A stretch of 64,000 bases of DNA, taken from the NCBI GenBank assembly GCA_002416505.1, contig DIAM01000012.1:1-64000 (forward strand), read 5' to 3'. This document shows positions 16,897 through 25,022 of this stretch, piece after piece (the first letter of the stretch is position 1; each line of letters starts with the position of its first letter). Position numbers and translations under genes: made by a program. This DNA is from Gammaproteobacteria bacterium UBA5078. GTDB lineage: Bacteria > Pseudomonadota > Gammaproteobacteria > Pseudomonadales > Pseudohongiellaceae. The notes below the pieces were generated by a model. That model saw nothing but the letters and a program-made list of their open reading frames with translations, searched no databases and was not told where the DNA came from.

Positions 16897-16969
16897 CGCC
16901 AAAAGACTCACGTCCTTGTGCAGGCTCGACGTGCGCATTTTGGCGTGTCCGGAAATTCTCTTCCGGACA
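16897..16969. other. Nested inverted repeats in intergenic region
   Basis: The 277-base gap between the lspA-like and DUF1499 genes, both on the minus strand, contains an ordered set of pairings. An outer stem CGCCAAAA/TTTTGGCG (16897-16904, 16938-16945) encloses an inner stem CACGTC/GACGTG (16909-16914, 16928-16933), with a symmetric four-by-four internal loop between them. Immediately next is a 9-bp hairpin TGTCCGGAA/TTCCGGACA (16946-16954, 16961-16969). No T run follows on either strand. It could be a terminator without a U tract, an RNA-processing site or a small structured RNA. Confidence 0.5.
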
Positions 16970-17003
16970 GCCAATGCGACCTACGAAGCTTCGTCGAATA
17001 GGA

Positions 17004-17810
17004 TCAGCGCAGTTGTGCGAAGAACTCGCGTAGGCGTGCCGCGTTCTTGCCTACGTCGCTGGTGCCTACTCGGGACAGGGAGCGAGCGTTGAGGACAGAG
17101 CCTTGGGCTGTAGGTGTGACCACGATCACGACGTCGTCTTTGAAGCGGAACCAAAAGGTTGTGTCCGTCGCCTCGATGCGGCCAGTGGCTAGGTTCTGGT
17201 CGACGATTTCCCAGCCCATAGCATTGGCTGCCGCGAGGGCGCGTGCGAAGACTACGTCTTTAGATTCTGAGAACTCCTGTGGGACGATGTCTGGGTAGGC
17301 CTCTTGTTGCGCCGCGCTCATGCGCGCCTTATCCCAATTAGCTTGTTCACCGTAGACCATATTGTTCGGAGCATCCGCGCGCAGTGGCGCAATCGCGATG
17401 TACTCGGGTGGGTTGACCGTGTCTGTAGTGATGTCGTGTATTGCGGGCGTTCCTGCAGCGGGGCTATAGGTTTGCGGTACAAAATACACCAATGCCGCAA
17501 CGATAGTGCCTGCTGCCGCGAAGGCGGTGAGGCGCTGGGTGTTAGGCATAGCAAGGCGTCTAGCACCAAAAAATACCCCAATGGTAACAATCAAACCGAC
17601 CCATGCAGCCCAATCCGCGTTGTTGTTGACAGCGCGCAGCATATTAAAACCGGTACGAAAGTCCCACATTCCCATCCAAACGCCAATGGCAGCGAATAAA
17701 CCGTAGGCCCCCAGTCCGAGTCCTACTACAAGGGAGATGATTGCGAGAGCGGTCACGACTTTGCGCGCCATTGGGCTAGCGCTGTCTTGCGATTCGGGTA
17801 CAGTATTCAT
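17004..17810 (-). CDS. DUF1499 family membrane protein
   Basis: The 268-residue product has three or four hydrophobic segments in its first 115 residues, then a soluble domain. That domain matches the DUF1499 family: PAIHDITTDTVNPPEYIAIA, then AYPDI, MGWEIV, GRIEATDTTFWFRFKDDVVI and a final SRVGTSDVGKNAARLREFF. The family's molecular function is not established to my knowledge. Its start ATG (17810) is 48 bases downstream of the phosphatase stop on the same strand, so the two may share a transcript. Confidence 0.8.
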   Translation of the reverse strand: MNTVPESQDSASPMARKVVTALAIISLVVGLGLGAYGLFAAIGVWMGMWDFRTGFNMLRAVNNNADWAAWVGLIVTIGVFFGARRLAMPNTQRLTAFAAAGTIVAALVYFVPQTYSPAAGTPAIHDITTDTVNPPEYIAIAPLRADAPNNMVYGEQANWDKARMSAAQQEAYPDIVPQEFSESKDVVFARALAAANAMGWEIVDQNLATGRIEATDTTFWFRFKDDVVIVVTPTAQGSVLNARSLSRVGTSDVGKNAARLREFFAQLR

Positions 17811-17858
17811 GATGGTTTTCCTTGTTATTAAGTGTCGGTGCAGTAAATGGACCCGCTG

Positions 17859-18470
17859 CTAGGTGGCGCTCGCTAGGCCCGCGAACTGAATGATGCGAGG
17901 TGTGGCCCCGGGGGATTCGCAAGTCACGATACTGTGTGCACAGTTGTGCATGATCGGCGGCTCCCATAGTTTGGCCATGGGGCGCCCCTCTAGCGCGCAT
18001 AGTATCGACTTGATGAGTACGCCGTGGCTAACAATCGCTACGTCCTCTGTCGCATGCGCTGATAATATCCGCTTCAGCTGCATAAGGCCACGTTGCTGCA
18101 CGGCGTCGAACAGCTCTGCACCCTCTTGTTCGAAGCGCTCCGGGGCATCCCAGAAGTGCGCGAAATTCTCGGGATAGAGTTCGCGTATCTCGCTTTGCAG
18201 TAGGCCCTCCCAAGGGCCGAGGAAGATCTCCCGCAGTTCATCACAATACTCGATGCTAGGGCCGGGCTCTGGAAAAACAATGGCGGCGGTTTCCCGTGTG
18301 CGGATGCTAGTGCTGCAATAGACCTTGGCGATGTTATAAGGCTTTAACGCAGGAGCGAGTGCCGCTGCTTGCTGTTTGCCTTCGAGAGTAAGAGTTGACT
18401 CGGCGTGGCCTTGTACGCGTTTCTCTTTATTCCAATTAGTCTGTCCGTGACGAATGAGGTGAACTCGCAT
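17859..18470 (-). CDS. Histidine phosphatase family protein (phosphoglycerate mutase-like)
   Basis: This cytosolic enzyme family transfers or hydrolyses phosphate through a phospho-histidine. The 203-residue product begins MRVHLIRHGQTNWNKEKRVQ with the RHG catalytic motif at residues 7-9. It has STSIRTRETA, EIFLGPWEG and the second catalytic histidine in VAIVSHGVLIKS. It resembles GpmB/CobC-type phosphatases, but the substrate cannot be assigned. It lies 49 bases downstream of glpK on the same strand and might be co-transcribed with it. Confidence 0.82.
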   Translation of the reverse strand: MRVHLIRHGQTNWNKEKRVQGHAESTLTLEGKQQAAALAPALKPYNIAKVYCSTSIRTRETAAIVFPEPGPSIEYCDELREIFLGPWEGLLQSEIRELYPENFAHFWDAPERFEQEGAELFDAVQQRGLMQLKRILSAHATEDVAIVSHGVLIKSILCALEGRPMAKLWEPPIMHNCAHSIVTCESPGATPRIIQFAGLASAT

Positions 18471-18519
18471 AGGGCTGGGGTGCTCGTATAGGGTCGGGTT
18501 AAGTTTGGGTTGCGACTGC

Positions 18520-20019
18520 TTAAGAGTGAGTGCTGCGCGTGCGGCTCACCGCATCCTGCCAGAGCAGATAGCGTTCGTCGCGCCAGGCCTTGTCTTTCTG
18601 TGGTGAGAAGGATTTCTCGAGTTGCCAATGCTCCGCGATGCGTTCCAGTGAATCGTAGAGACCACACTGCAACCCAGCGAGCCACGCAACGCCGAGTGCT
18701 GTCGTCTCGGTGACGCGCGGCCGATCGACGCGACAGCCCAAGAGATCGGCGAGGTTCTGTAATACGAAATCGTTGCGAGCCATGCCGCCGTCAACGCGCA
18801 GAGTATCAGGACGTTCGCCATCCGCCTCCATGGCCTTTTGCAGGTCACGAGTCTGGTAGCAGACCGATAAAAGTGCCGCCGTTACTAATTCTTTAATGCC
18901 CGTGTCGCGGGTTAGGCCAAAGATTGCGCCGCGAGCGTCGGCGTCCCAATAGGGCGCGCCTAGGCCGGTGAATGCGGGCACCATGAGTACATGCATATTC
19001 TTGTCGGCCTGCCGTGCTAGCGCTTCTGTCTCTGCGGCGTCCTTGAATAGCTTCAAACCATCGCGGAGCCACTGCATCGTAGCGCCGGCCATGAAGATGC
19101 TGCCCTCTAGCGCATAGGTGACCTTGCCGTTAAGGCGGTAGGCGACGGTGGTAAGAAGGCGATTCTCCGACTGCAGCGCCTTGTCGCCCGTGTTGAGGAG
19201 GAGGAAGCAGCCTGTTCCATAAGTACTCTTGGCCATGCCTGGCTCGAAACAACACTGTCCGAACGCGGCCGCCTGCTGGTCGCCAGCGATGCCCGTAATG
19301 GGGATCGATGCGCCGAGTATGCTCGCATCGCTTGCGCCGAATTCTGCTGCGCTATCGAGTACCTCGGGTAACAGGGCGGGTGGCACATTAAACAGTTTCA
19401 ACAGCTCGTCATCCCAACGCTGGGTGTGAATATTGAACAGGAGAGTGCGTGAGGCATTGGTTGCATCGGTAAAATGGCTTCGACCGCCAGTGAGTCGCCA
19501 CAGTAGATAGGTATCGACGGTGCCGAACGCCAACTCACCGCGCTCGGCGGCCTCTTGCGCGCCATCAACGTGATCGAGGATCCAGCGGATCTTACTCGCA
19601 GAGAAATACGGGTCGAGCAGCAATCCGGTGCGCTCTTGTATCAAACTGGTTGCGTCCTGCCGTTGCAGTTTCTGGCTCAGGGCTTGGCAATAGGCACTGG
19701 TGCGACGATCCTGCCAGACGATCGCCCGATACAAGGGTTTGCCACTCTTGCGGTTCCAGATCAGGGTGGTTTCGCGTTGGTTGCTAATGCCTATTGCGCG
19801 TATTTGCTTGGCCTGCAAGCCGGACTCAGCGAGGGCATGCTGGGCGCTGCGCAGAGTGCTTCCCCATAAGTCTTCGGGGTCGTGTTCCACCCAGCCGTCT
19901 TGTGGGAAATGCTGTGGGAACTCTTCTTGACCAGCGCTGATGCGCTGCCCATCGGCAGCGAAGATAATGGCACGACTGCTGGTAGTACCTTGATCGAGTG
20001 CGAGAATATAGTCAGTCAT
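18520..20019 (-). CDS. glpK: Glycerol kinase
   Basis: GlpK phosphorylates glycerol to sn-glycerol 3-phosphate with ATP in the cytoplasm, trapping it for GlpD. The 499-residue product (E. coli 502) begins with the phosphate-binding loop DQGTTSSRAIIF. It has the FGGY-family regions SNQRETTLIWNRKSGKPLYR, FGTVDTYLLWRLTGG and GLGAPYWDADARGAIFGLTR. The divergent glpD lies 113 bases away, and the shared region carries an inverted repeat. No glycerol facilitator (glpF) or glpR regulator gene is present in the window. Confidence 0.97.
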   Translation of the reverse strand: MTDYILALDQGTTSSRAIIFAADGQRISAGQEEFPQHFPQDGWVEHDPEDLWGSTLRSAQHALAESGLQAKQIRAIGISNQRETTLIWNRKSGKPLYRAIVWQDRRTSAYCQALSQKLQRQDATSLIQERTGLLLDPYFSASKIRWILDHVDGAQEAAERGELAFGTVDTYLLWRLTGGRSHFTDATNASRTLLFNIHTQRWDDELLKLFNVPPALLPEVLDSAAEFGASDASILGASIPITGIAGDQQAAAFGQCCFEPGMAKSTYGTGCFLLLNTGDKALQSENRLLTTVAYRLNGKVTYALEGSIFMAGATMQWLRDGLKLFKDAAETEALARQADKNMHVLMVPAFTGLGAPYWDADARGAIFGLTRDTGIKELVTAALLSVCYQTRDLQKAMEADGERPDTLRVDGGMARNDFVLQNLADLLGCRVDRPRVTETTALGVAWLAGLQCGLYDSLERIAEHWQLEKSFSPQKDKAWRDERYLLWQDAVSRTRSTHS

Positions 20020-20090
20020 CTAAGCTGTCCGGATCTTTGTGGGCTAACGCGTCAATCACAGCGTACTATAGGACTGTTTCATGATCCACA

Positions 20091-20109
20091 CGCATGCTGA
20101 TAGCATGCG
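20091..20109. promoter_or_regulatory. Inverted repeat between glpK and glpD (candidate operator)
   Basis: CGCATGCT (20091-20098) and AGCATGCG (20102-20109) form a perfect 8-bp inverted repeat with a 3-base centre. It lies in the divergent glpK-glpD region, 24 bases before the glpD start chosen here, where a repressor would block glpD expression. No regulator is encoded nearby, so the binding protein is unknown. Confidence 0.5.
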
Positions 20110-20132
20110 ATCTCAGGTGCAGCAGGGCTAAG

Positions 20133-21629
20133 ATGTCTATGACCGAAAACTCTAAAATTTATGACCTGCTCGTCATTGGCGGCGGGATCAACGGCGTCGG
20201 AATCGCGGCGGACGCGGCAGGACGGGGTTTAGACGTAGTGCTTTGCGAGAGCAACGACTTAGCCTCGGCCACCTCTTCGGCGAGCACCAAGTTGATTCAT
20301 GGTGGGTTACGCTACCTAGAGCAATACGAATTTAGCTTGGTGCGTAAAGCCCTTGCCGAGCGCGAAGTCTTGCTGCGCAATGCGCCTCATATCATTACGC
20401 CACTGCGTTTTCAGCTACCGCATCGCCCACATCTGCGCCCCCGCTGGATGATCCGCGCCGGGCTCTATCTGTATGATTTCCTAAGTAAACGTATAACATT
20501 GCCTGCCTCACGAAGCCTGCGCTTTGGGCCCGATAGCCCACTGGTTGCCAGCCTGCGCAATGGCTTCGAGTATTCAGATGCCTGGGTCGACGATGCGCGC
20601 CTAGTAGTCATGGTGGCAAAGCAGGCCGAGCAACACGGCGCGCAGATACTCGTGCGCAAGAAATGCGTTGAGGCAAGCGAAGAGCAGGGGGGCTGGCGAG
20701 TAAGCCTAATGGACACTCGGACAGGGCTAGTCGAGACGCTCCGCGCTAGGGCACTGGTCAATGCAGCCGGACCCTGGGTCGAGATATTCTCCAACGCGGT
20801 TTTGCCGCAGAAGAAACACGAGCATATTCGTCTGGTGAAGGGCTGTCATATCGTGGTGCCGCGCATGTTCGCCTCGCCAGAGGCCTTCCTACTGCAGAAC
20901 AGCGATGGCCGCGTGGTATTCGTAATCCCTTATGAACAAGACTTTACGCTGATAGGGACTACAGAGGAGGACCTGCTTGGCGACCCCGCTAGTGCCAAGA
21001 TCTCCGCCTGGGAGATCGACTATCTCGTCGAGGTCACGAATGAATATTTTAAGACGAAGATTACGAAAGACGACGTGCTACACGTCTTCGCAGGTGTTCG
21101 CCCATTGATGTCGGATGAGGAGGAAAGCGCGTCGGAGGTATCCAGAGACTACACGATAGCGCTCGATACGACAGGTGCTCCATTGCTCACAATCTATGGA
21201 GGTAAGATCACGACTTATAGACGCCTAGCAGAGAGTGCCTCAGAGAAGTTGCGTGAGATATTTAGCCATATGAAGGGTGATTGGACGGAGCACGCCACAC
21301 TGCCAGGTGGAGACTTCGAGTCCCAGGCTAAGTTGTCCGCGGCGATCGCATTGGCGGCGCCGTGGTTACCCGCTTCGATTCGACAGCGTTGGGTCGGGAG
21401 TTATGGCACGCTGAGTTATCAGATCTTGGCCGCAACCAAGGGGCTAGGGGACCTAGGACAAGACTTCGGGCACGGCTTAAGTGCGCGGGAAGTCGACTAT
21501 CTCTGCTCGAGTGAATGGGCCGAGGAGGCCGATGATATTCTGTGGCGTCGCACTAAGCTCGGCCTGCTCTTTAGTGCGGATCAGAAGGCGCAGTTGGAAG
21601 ACTACTTGGCGCGCCGACATCCGACCTAG
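20133..21629 (+). CDS. glpD: Aerobic glycerol-3-phosphate dehydrogenase
   Basis: GlpD is a peripheral inner-membrane flavoprotein that oxidises glycerol 3-phosphate to dihydroxyacetone phosphate and passes electrons to quinone. The FAD-binding motif is at the N-terminus (LLVIGGGINGVGIAADAAGR). The substrate region follows (ATSSASTKLIHGGLRYLEQY), then YGGKITTYRRLAESA near residue 365. I use the ATG at 20133 (498 residues, E. coli 501). An ATG at 20094 is in frame but would put the 5' end inside the inverted repeat. It overlaps the convergent diguanylate cyclase gene by four bases. Confidence 0.97.
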   Translation: MSMTENSKIYDLLVIGGGINGVGIAADAAGRGLDVVLCESNDLASATSSASTKLIHGGLRYLEQYEFSLVRKALAEREVLLRNAPHIITPLRFQLPHRPHLRPRWMIRAGLYLYDFLSKRITLPASRSLRFGPDSPLVASLRNGFEYSDAWVDDARLVVMVAKQAEQHGAQILVRKKCVEASEEQGGWRVSLMDTRTGLVETLRARALVNAAGPWVEIFSNAVLPQKKHEHIRLVKGCHIVVPRMFASPEAFLLQNSDGRVVFVIPYEQDFTLIGTTEEDLLGDPASAKISAWEIDYLVEVTNEYFKTKITKDDVLHVFAGVRPLMSDEEESASEVSRDYTIALDTTGAPLLTIYGGKITTYRRLAESASEKLREIFSHMKGDWTEHATLPGGDFESQAKLSAAIALAAPWLPASIRQRWVGSYGTLSYQILAATKGLGDLGQDFGHGLSAREVDYLCSSEWAEEADDILWRRTKLGLLFSADQKAQLEDYLARRHPT

Positions 21630-22957
21630 CCGGCGGTGCGCTTGCTCTGATACATCGCATCGTCGGCGAAATGCAGCAGTGCTTCTGCGCTTTCGCCATT
21701 CTCGGGATAAACGGCGATGCCGATACTGGGGGCAATAAGGAGGTTTCTATCGCCCAGCTTGAATGCCTTATTGAGCACCTGTCGAATCTTCGCTGCAACA
21801 TTCTTCGCGTCGTGAGGATTGACGATATTAGTCAGTAGAAGGACGAATTCATCGCCCCCGATGCGGGCCACGGTATCGGATTCACGAATACAGCCCTGCA
21901 GGCGTTTGGCAACCTCGACGAGTAGCTTGTCGCCTACGGTGTGTCCATATAGGTCATTGATTCCTTTGAATTTATCGAGATCCAAATACAAAAGAGCGAA
22001 GCGGCCTGGGTTGCGTCGCACCCGAGCAATGACTCTCTGCAAGCGGTCTTGGAACAGGCCTCGATTGGCGAGGCCTGTAAGGGAGTCATGACCTGCGGCA
22101 TGGATTAAACGCTCGTGCAGCTGGGTGCGAATGATCGCCGAGGCTACCTGATCGGAAACGAACTGGAGCAACTCTTGATCTTGATCCGTAAAGCGAGCAT
22201 TTCCGCCATAAGACTGGACCACCAAAGCACCAAAAGTCCTCTTGCCCGAGTGCAATGGCACGCCTAGCCAGTCCAAGGACTCTGTCCCAACGACCTGAGC
22301 GTGTTTCAAGTGCATCGACTTGTTCGAATTCGGCGTGAGAAGAAGCGCCTGCCCCGTACGAATCACCTCCGCACTGAGCGTGCCACTGTCTAGGGGCCGC
22401 GGTGAGGGGGAGGTATCGAATTCGTCGACGTAATAGGGAAAGCTCAGCTCGTCTTTATGCCTGTCATAAAGTGCTACGAAGAAATTCTTGGCGGGGAGTA
22501 ATTCTCCGATGATGCGATGGATCAAGGGGAAGAGGCTGTCGAGGTCGTCTGCTTGGTGTGATGTTTCCGAGATCGCGTATAGCGCTCTCTGCAAGGACTC
22601 CGCCCGGATGCGCTCACTGATATCGTGTGCGACTGCCACGCGAATTTGTTGCTCTTCCGACCACCGAGCTGTCCAGCGCACGTGTATGGTACGCCCGTCC
22701 TTGTGCAGGTAGCGATTCTCGAAGCCCACTATCTCTTCGCCGGCATTCACGCGTTTCGACACGGCGATAGAGCGATCTCGGTCGTCGGGATGGACGAGGT
22801 CAAATATGGGCTTGCCTACCAATTCTTCGGGGGTGTAGCCAAACATTTGTTCGCTGGCCGCGCTGATGAATAAAAGACGGCCTTCGGGATTGACGACACA
22901 GATGGCATCAAGGAGTAAGTCCATGAAATCGATTAGATTATTGTAATTTTTTTTCAT
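21626..22957 (-). CDS. PAS-GAF-GGDEF diguanylate cyclase
   Basis: The protein probably makes the second messenger cyclic di-GMP from two GTP. A PAS domain occupies about residues 8-115 (GRLLFISAASEQMFGYTPEE, then a PAC-type HDISER end). A GAF domain lies at about 130-275 (LLPAKNFFVALYD, then LGVPLHSGKRTFGALVVQSY). The catalytic GGDEF domain begins with HDSLTGLANRGLFQDRL. The active motif GGDEF is intact at 367-371, and the inhibitory I-site RESD sits five residues before it, so product feedback is expected. No membrane segment is seen. The ATG at 22957 lacks a clear ribosome-binding site; a TTG 26 codons upstream is the alternative. Confidence 0.85.
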   Translation of the reverse strand: MKKNYNNLIDFMDLLLDAICVVNPEGRLLFISAASEQMFGYTPEELVGKPIFDLVHPDDRDRSIAVSKRVNAGEEIVGFENRYLHKDGRTIHVRWTARWSEEQQIRVAVAHDISERIRAESLQRALYAISETSHQADDLDSLFPLIHRIIGELLPAKNFFVALYDRHKDELSFPYYVDEFDTSPSPRPLDSGTLSAEVIRTGQALLLTPNSNKSMHLKHAQVVGTESLDWLGVPLHSGKRTFGALVVQSYGGNARFTDQDQELLQFVSDQVASAIIRTQLHERLIHAAGHDSLTGLANRGLFQDRLQRVIARVRRNPGRFALLYLDLDKFKGINDLYGHTVGDKLLVEVAKRLQGCIRESDTVARIGGDEFVLLLTNIVNPHDAKNVAAKIRQVLNKAFKLGDRNLLIAPSIGIAVYPENGESAEALLHFADDAMYQSKRTAG

Positions 22958-23244
22958 TAAAGTTGTCGGCCTAGGCAACTGATGACCCCACCGTTTCGCT
23001 GTGTGTGTGCCCAATGCGCAGCGTGGTTGAGTCAATGGTAGGATTGAACGCGTCCATGGTTCAATACATCCTTCGGCGCGATGTCCGGACGAAGGTTTAT
23101 CAGAGTAGCGGAACTACCCTAGCAAGTCTAACGCAGGTTATGATTTGTCGCTCTGGCGAGGAGCGTCGTGACATAGGCCGTACAGAGGCGATCTCGACGC
23201 AAGGGTCTGCATTTGAGTAATTTAGGCACAAGAGGAAACAAGGC

Positions 23245-23685
23245 ATGAGAGATCATCTAAAAGGACGAGTTCGCTCGTTAGCACTATTGCTTGCAGTACT
23301 AGCGTTGCCGGCGAGCGCACAGAGCCCGGAAGCTGGCTTGGTGGGTACATGGAAGTATCTGCGTAACTTCACCTACGTCAACGTCGATGATCGAGGCAGA
23401 GTTTTTCAGTGTCGCATTCTTCCAGACCTCAATCTTTTTATAAGCACAGGCCAGATAACATCTAACTCCGAAGTGCTTTGGCAGCCCGTACGCTTCTTTA
23501 GTTTATACGGACAAGAGGTGTCACCTTCAGGGCAAGACTGGGGGCTAGACACTATCGAGTTGCGACGCCTGGTGATGTTTCTCAACCCGGTCGATCCTGG
23601 CCCGCGTGGACAGCCCATGGAGTTTGACAAGGTGCCACAACTCCCCACTCTCTGTGCGCACTACTTAGCCCTGTCTTCAAAGTGA
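23245..23685 (+). CDS. Exported protein of unknown function
   Basis: I do not recognise this 146-residue protein. Residues 1-26 form a Sec signal peptide (basic start, a leucine-rich core, then LPASAQ as cleavage site). The mature part begins EAGLVGTWKYLRNFTYVNV, somewhat like small lipocalin-like proteins that start LVGTW, but that is weak. It has two cysteines (in FQCRI and TLCAH) that could form a disulfide in the periplasm. A GAGG ribosome-binding site lies upstream. It converges with the CBS gene across a strong hairpin. Confidence 0.65.
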   Translation: MRDHLKGRVRSLALLLAVLALPASAQSPEAGLVGTWKYLRNFTYVNVDDRGRVFQCRILPDLNLFISTGQITSNSEVLWQPVRFFSLYGQEVSPSGQDWGLDTIELRRLVMFLNPVDPGPRGQPMEFDKVPQLPTLCAHYLALSSK

Positions 23686-23689
23686 TAAA

Positions 23690-23720
23690 AAAAGCCGGGA
23701 GCAAGAACACTTGCTCCCGG
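23690..23720 (-). terminator. Terminator of the CBS-domain gene
   Basis: An 11-bp perfect stem CCGGGAGCAAG/CTTGCTCCCGG (23695-23705, 23710-23720) has an AACA loop. Read on the minus strand it is followed by a run of seven T, so it is a strong terminator for the CBS gene. On the plus strand no T run follows, so it may stop the convergent gene less well. Confidence 0.88.
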
Positions 23721-23749
23721 AAAAAGACCTGCTGGAGTTGATATGAGAA

Positions 23750-24319
23750 TTACGCAGCGGGTCGTCTAATCGAGCTGAAGATGTCAACGAAGGTAGGCAC
23801 TCGCTCGATGCGGATTGGGATGCGCAGGCGCCGTGCTACATCGCTCGCCGAAATTAAACCGCGAATCTGTGTGCTGCTTTGATCCACCACGAGGCAGTGT
23901 TGCTGACCCTTCTGCTGCAATGTTTTGATCACATCGTTGATAGTGGCCGATTCCAGATCGGTGAGGCTCAGGGCCATGATCTCGGCCTTGGGTCGCATCA
24001 AGTCTTTGACCAGTATTTCGCCGTGTGCAAAGCCCAGCGCCACCCTCGCCATGAAGTGTTGTTCATCGAGATCATCGAGGCTTATTGTCCCGATGAATTC
24101 GCCCTCACTATCGACAACGAGCTTGAGCTTTACATGGGCTTGGCACATCAGAGTCTCAACGGACTCGGCGAGAGTGGACCCGTCTATAGTAAGGGGCACG
24201 TGTTTCTTGAAATCAGTAAAGAACTCTAGGGCCGATGATAGCGGGCTAAGCTCATGAAACTCGTCGGGGCGCACAAGGTGGGCGATACTGCTTACTGGGA
24301 ATAAATTAATTTGACGCAT
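23750..24319 (-). CDS. CBS-domain pair protein
   Basis: CBS pairs bind adenine nucleotides and act as energy or ligand sensors. The 189-residue product has two CBS motifs, at about 50-105 (STLAESVETLMCQAHVKLKL, EFIGTISLDDL) and 120-175 (VIKTLQQKGQQHCLVVDQ, IRGLISASDVARRL). No effector domain is attached, so it is a stand-alone sensor with unknown partner. I use the ATG at 24319 because AGAGGA lies eight bases upstream; an ATG 29 codons earlier has no such site. Confidence 0.75.
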   Translation of the reverse strand: MRQINLFPVSSIAHLVRPDEFHELSPLSSALEFFTDFKKHVPLTIDGSTLAESVETLMCQAHVKLKLVVDSEGEFIGTISLDDLDEQHFMARVALGFAHGEILVKDLMRPKAEIMALSLTDLESATINDVIKTLQQKGQQHCLVVDQSSTQIRGLISASDVARRLRIPIRIERVPTFVDIFSSIRRPAA

Positions 24320-24448
24320 GATGAATCCTCTAAATCGAATATAGACGCTAAGTAAGAAAACGCGACACGCGCTTATAGAAGTCGACAGCGCCGCGATGCG
24401 CATCACAAGATGCAGGCAGCGTCTGATTTCTAAAGTGCGTGTTAGAGC

Positions 24449-24739
24449 TTAGGCGTGGATAGAGGGAGGGCCGCGAATATTGTGATCGCTAGCGACTGCG
24501 CCGCGGGGGGGTGTAAACAGGGGCACCGCCAAGTAGTCGGCGCGAGCGAGCGTGAGCCGCAATTCATCGACTGGGAGGAAGTGTTTCTCGGTTTGCTGTT
24601 GGGCGGTATAAAAGGTTTCAACTAAGAGCTGGGAATGGGACAGGGAGTTGGATTTTACAACATGCGATGCCGGCACTTCACTCGCGGTAAAGGTGAAGCT
24701 AAGTAGTAAGGCGGTTAAAGCAAGCAGTGATCTTGTCAC
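24449..24739 (-). CDS. Small exported protein of unknown function
   Basis: A 96-residue product with a hydrophobic N-terminus (MTRSLLALTALLLSFTFTAS) that looks like a signal peptide. The rest has no recognised domain. The C-terminus reads HNIRGPPSIHA, a short motif I have seen in small proteins linked to metal or stress loci, but that is not strong enough to assign a role. It lies 129 bases upstream of the CBS gene's ATG on the same strand. Confidence 0.45.
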   Translation of the reverse strand: MTRSLLALTALLLSFTFTASEVPASHVVKSNSLSHSQLLVETFYTAQQQTEKHFLPVDELRLTLARADYLAVPLFTPPRGAVASDHNIRGPPSIHA

Positions 24740-24877
24740 GGTTCAGCTCTGTTGTAGAAGACGTTGAGTGTGGTCTGCTCCGCACATCTTGATGTCTCGT
24801 CGTTTTCTATATTAGGCCTAGTTGATCTGTTTTCAAAGGCGGAGCCACAAATATTTCGCAATTGGGGGTAGTCCTGC

Positions 24878-24883
24878 TATAAA
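24878..24883 (+). promoter_or_regulatory. Possible extended -10 promoter upstream of leuS
   Basis: TGCTATAAA (24875-24883) is an extended -10 element with a weak -35 (TTTCGC) 18 bases before it. It lies 140 bases upstream of leuS. No T-box or other leader structure was recognised in the 283-base gap. Confidence 0.3.
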
Positions 24884-25022
24884 CCTTATTAAATGCGCCA
24901 CATCGGCGCGTCACGCAAATTGTAATCAATAGGGAGGTGGTTTATTCTCCCTGTCCAAATTTTCTTCACTAGCAAGGGATTATTCCCAACGATCGCGTAT
25001 CCGCGAACTACGGCAAATAAGC

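Noticed and set aside
23005..23220. Open frame of 71 codons upstream of the exported 146-residue protein
   Set aside because: No family-like residues and no ribosome-binding site; it looks like chance.
24740..25022. T-box leader before leuS
   Set aside because: No T-box sequence or specifier stem found, and T-boxes are not expected in gammaproteobacteria.
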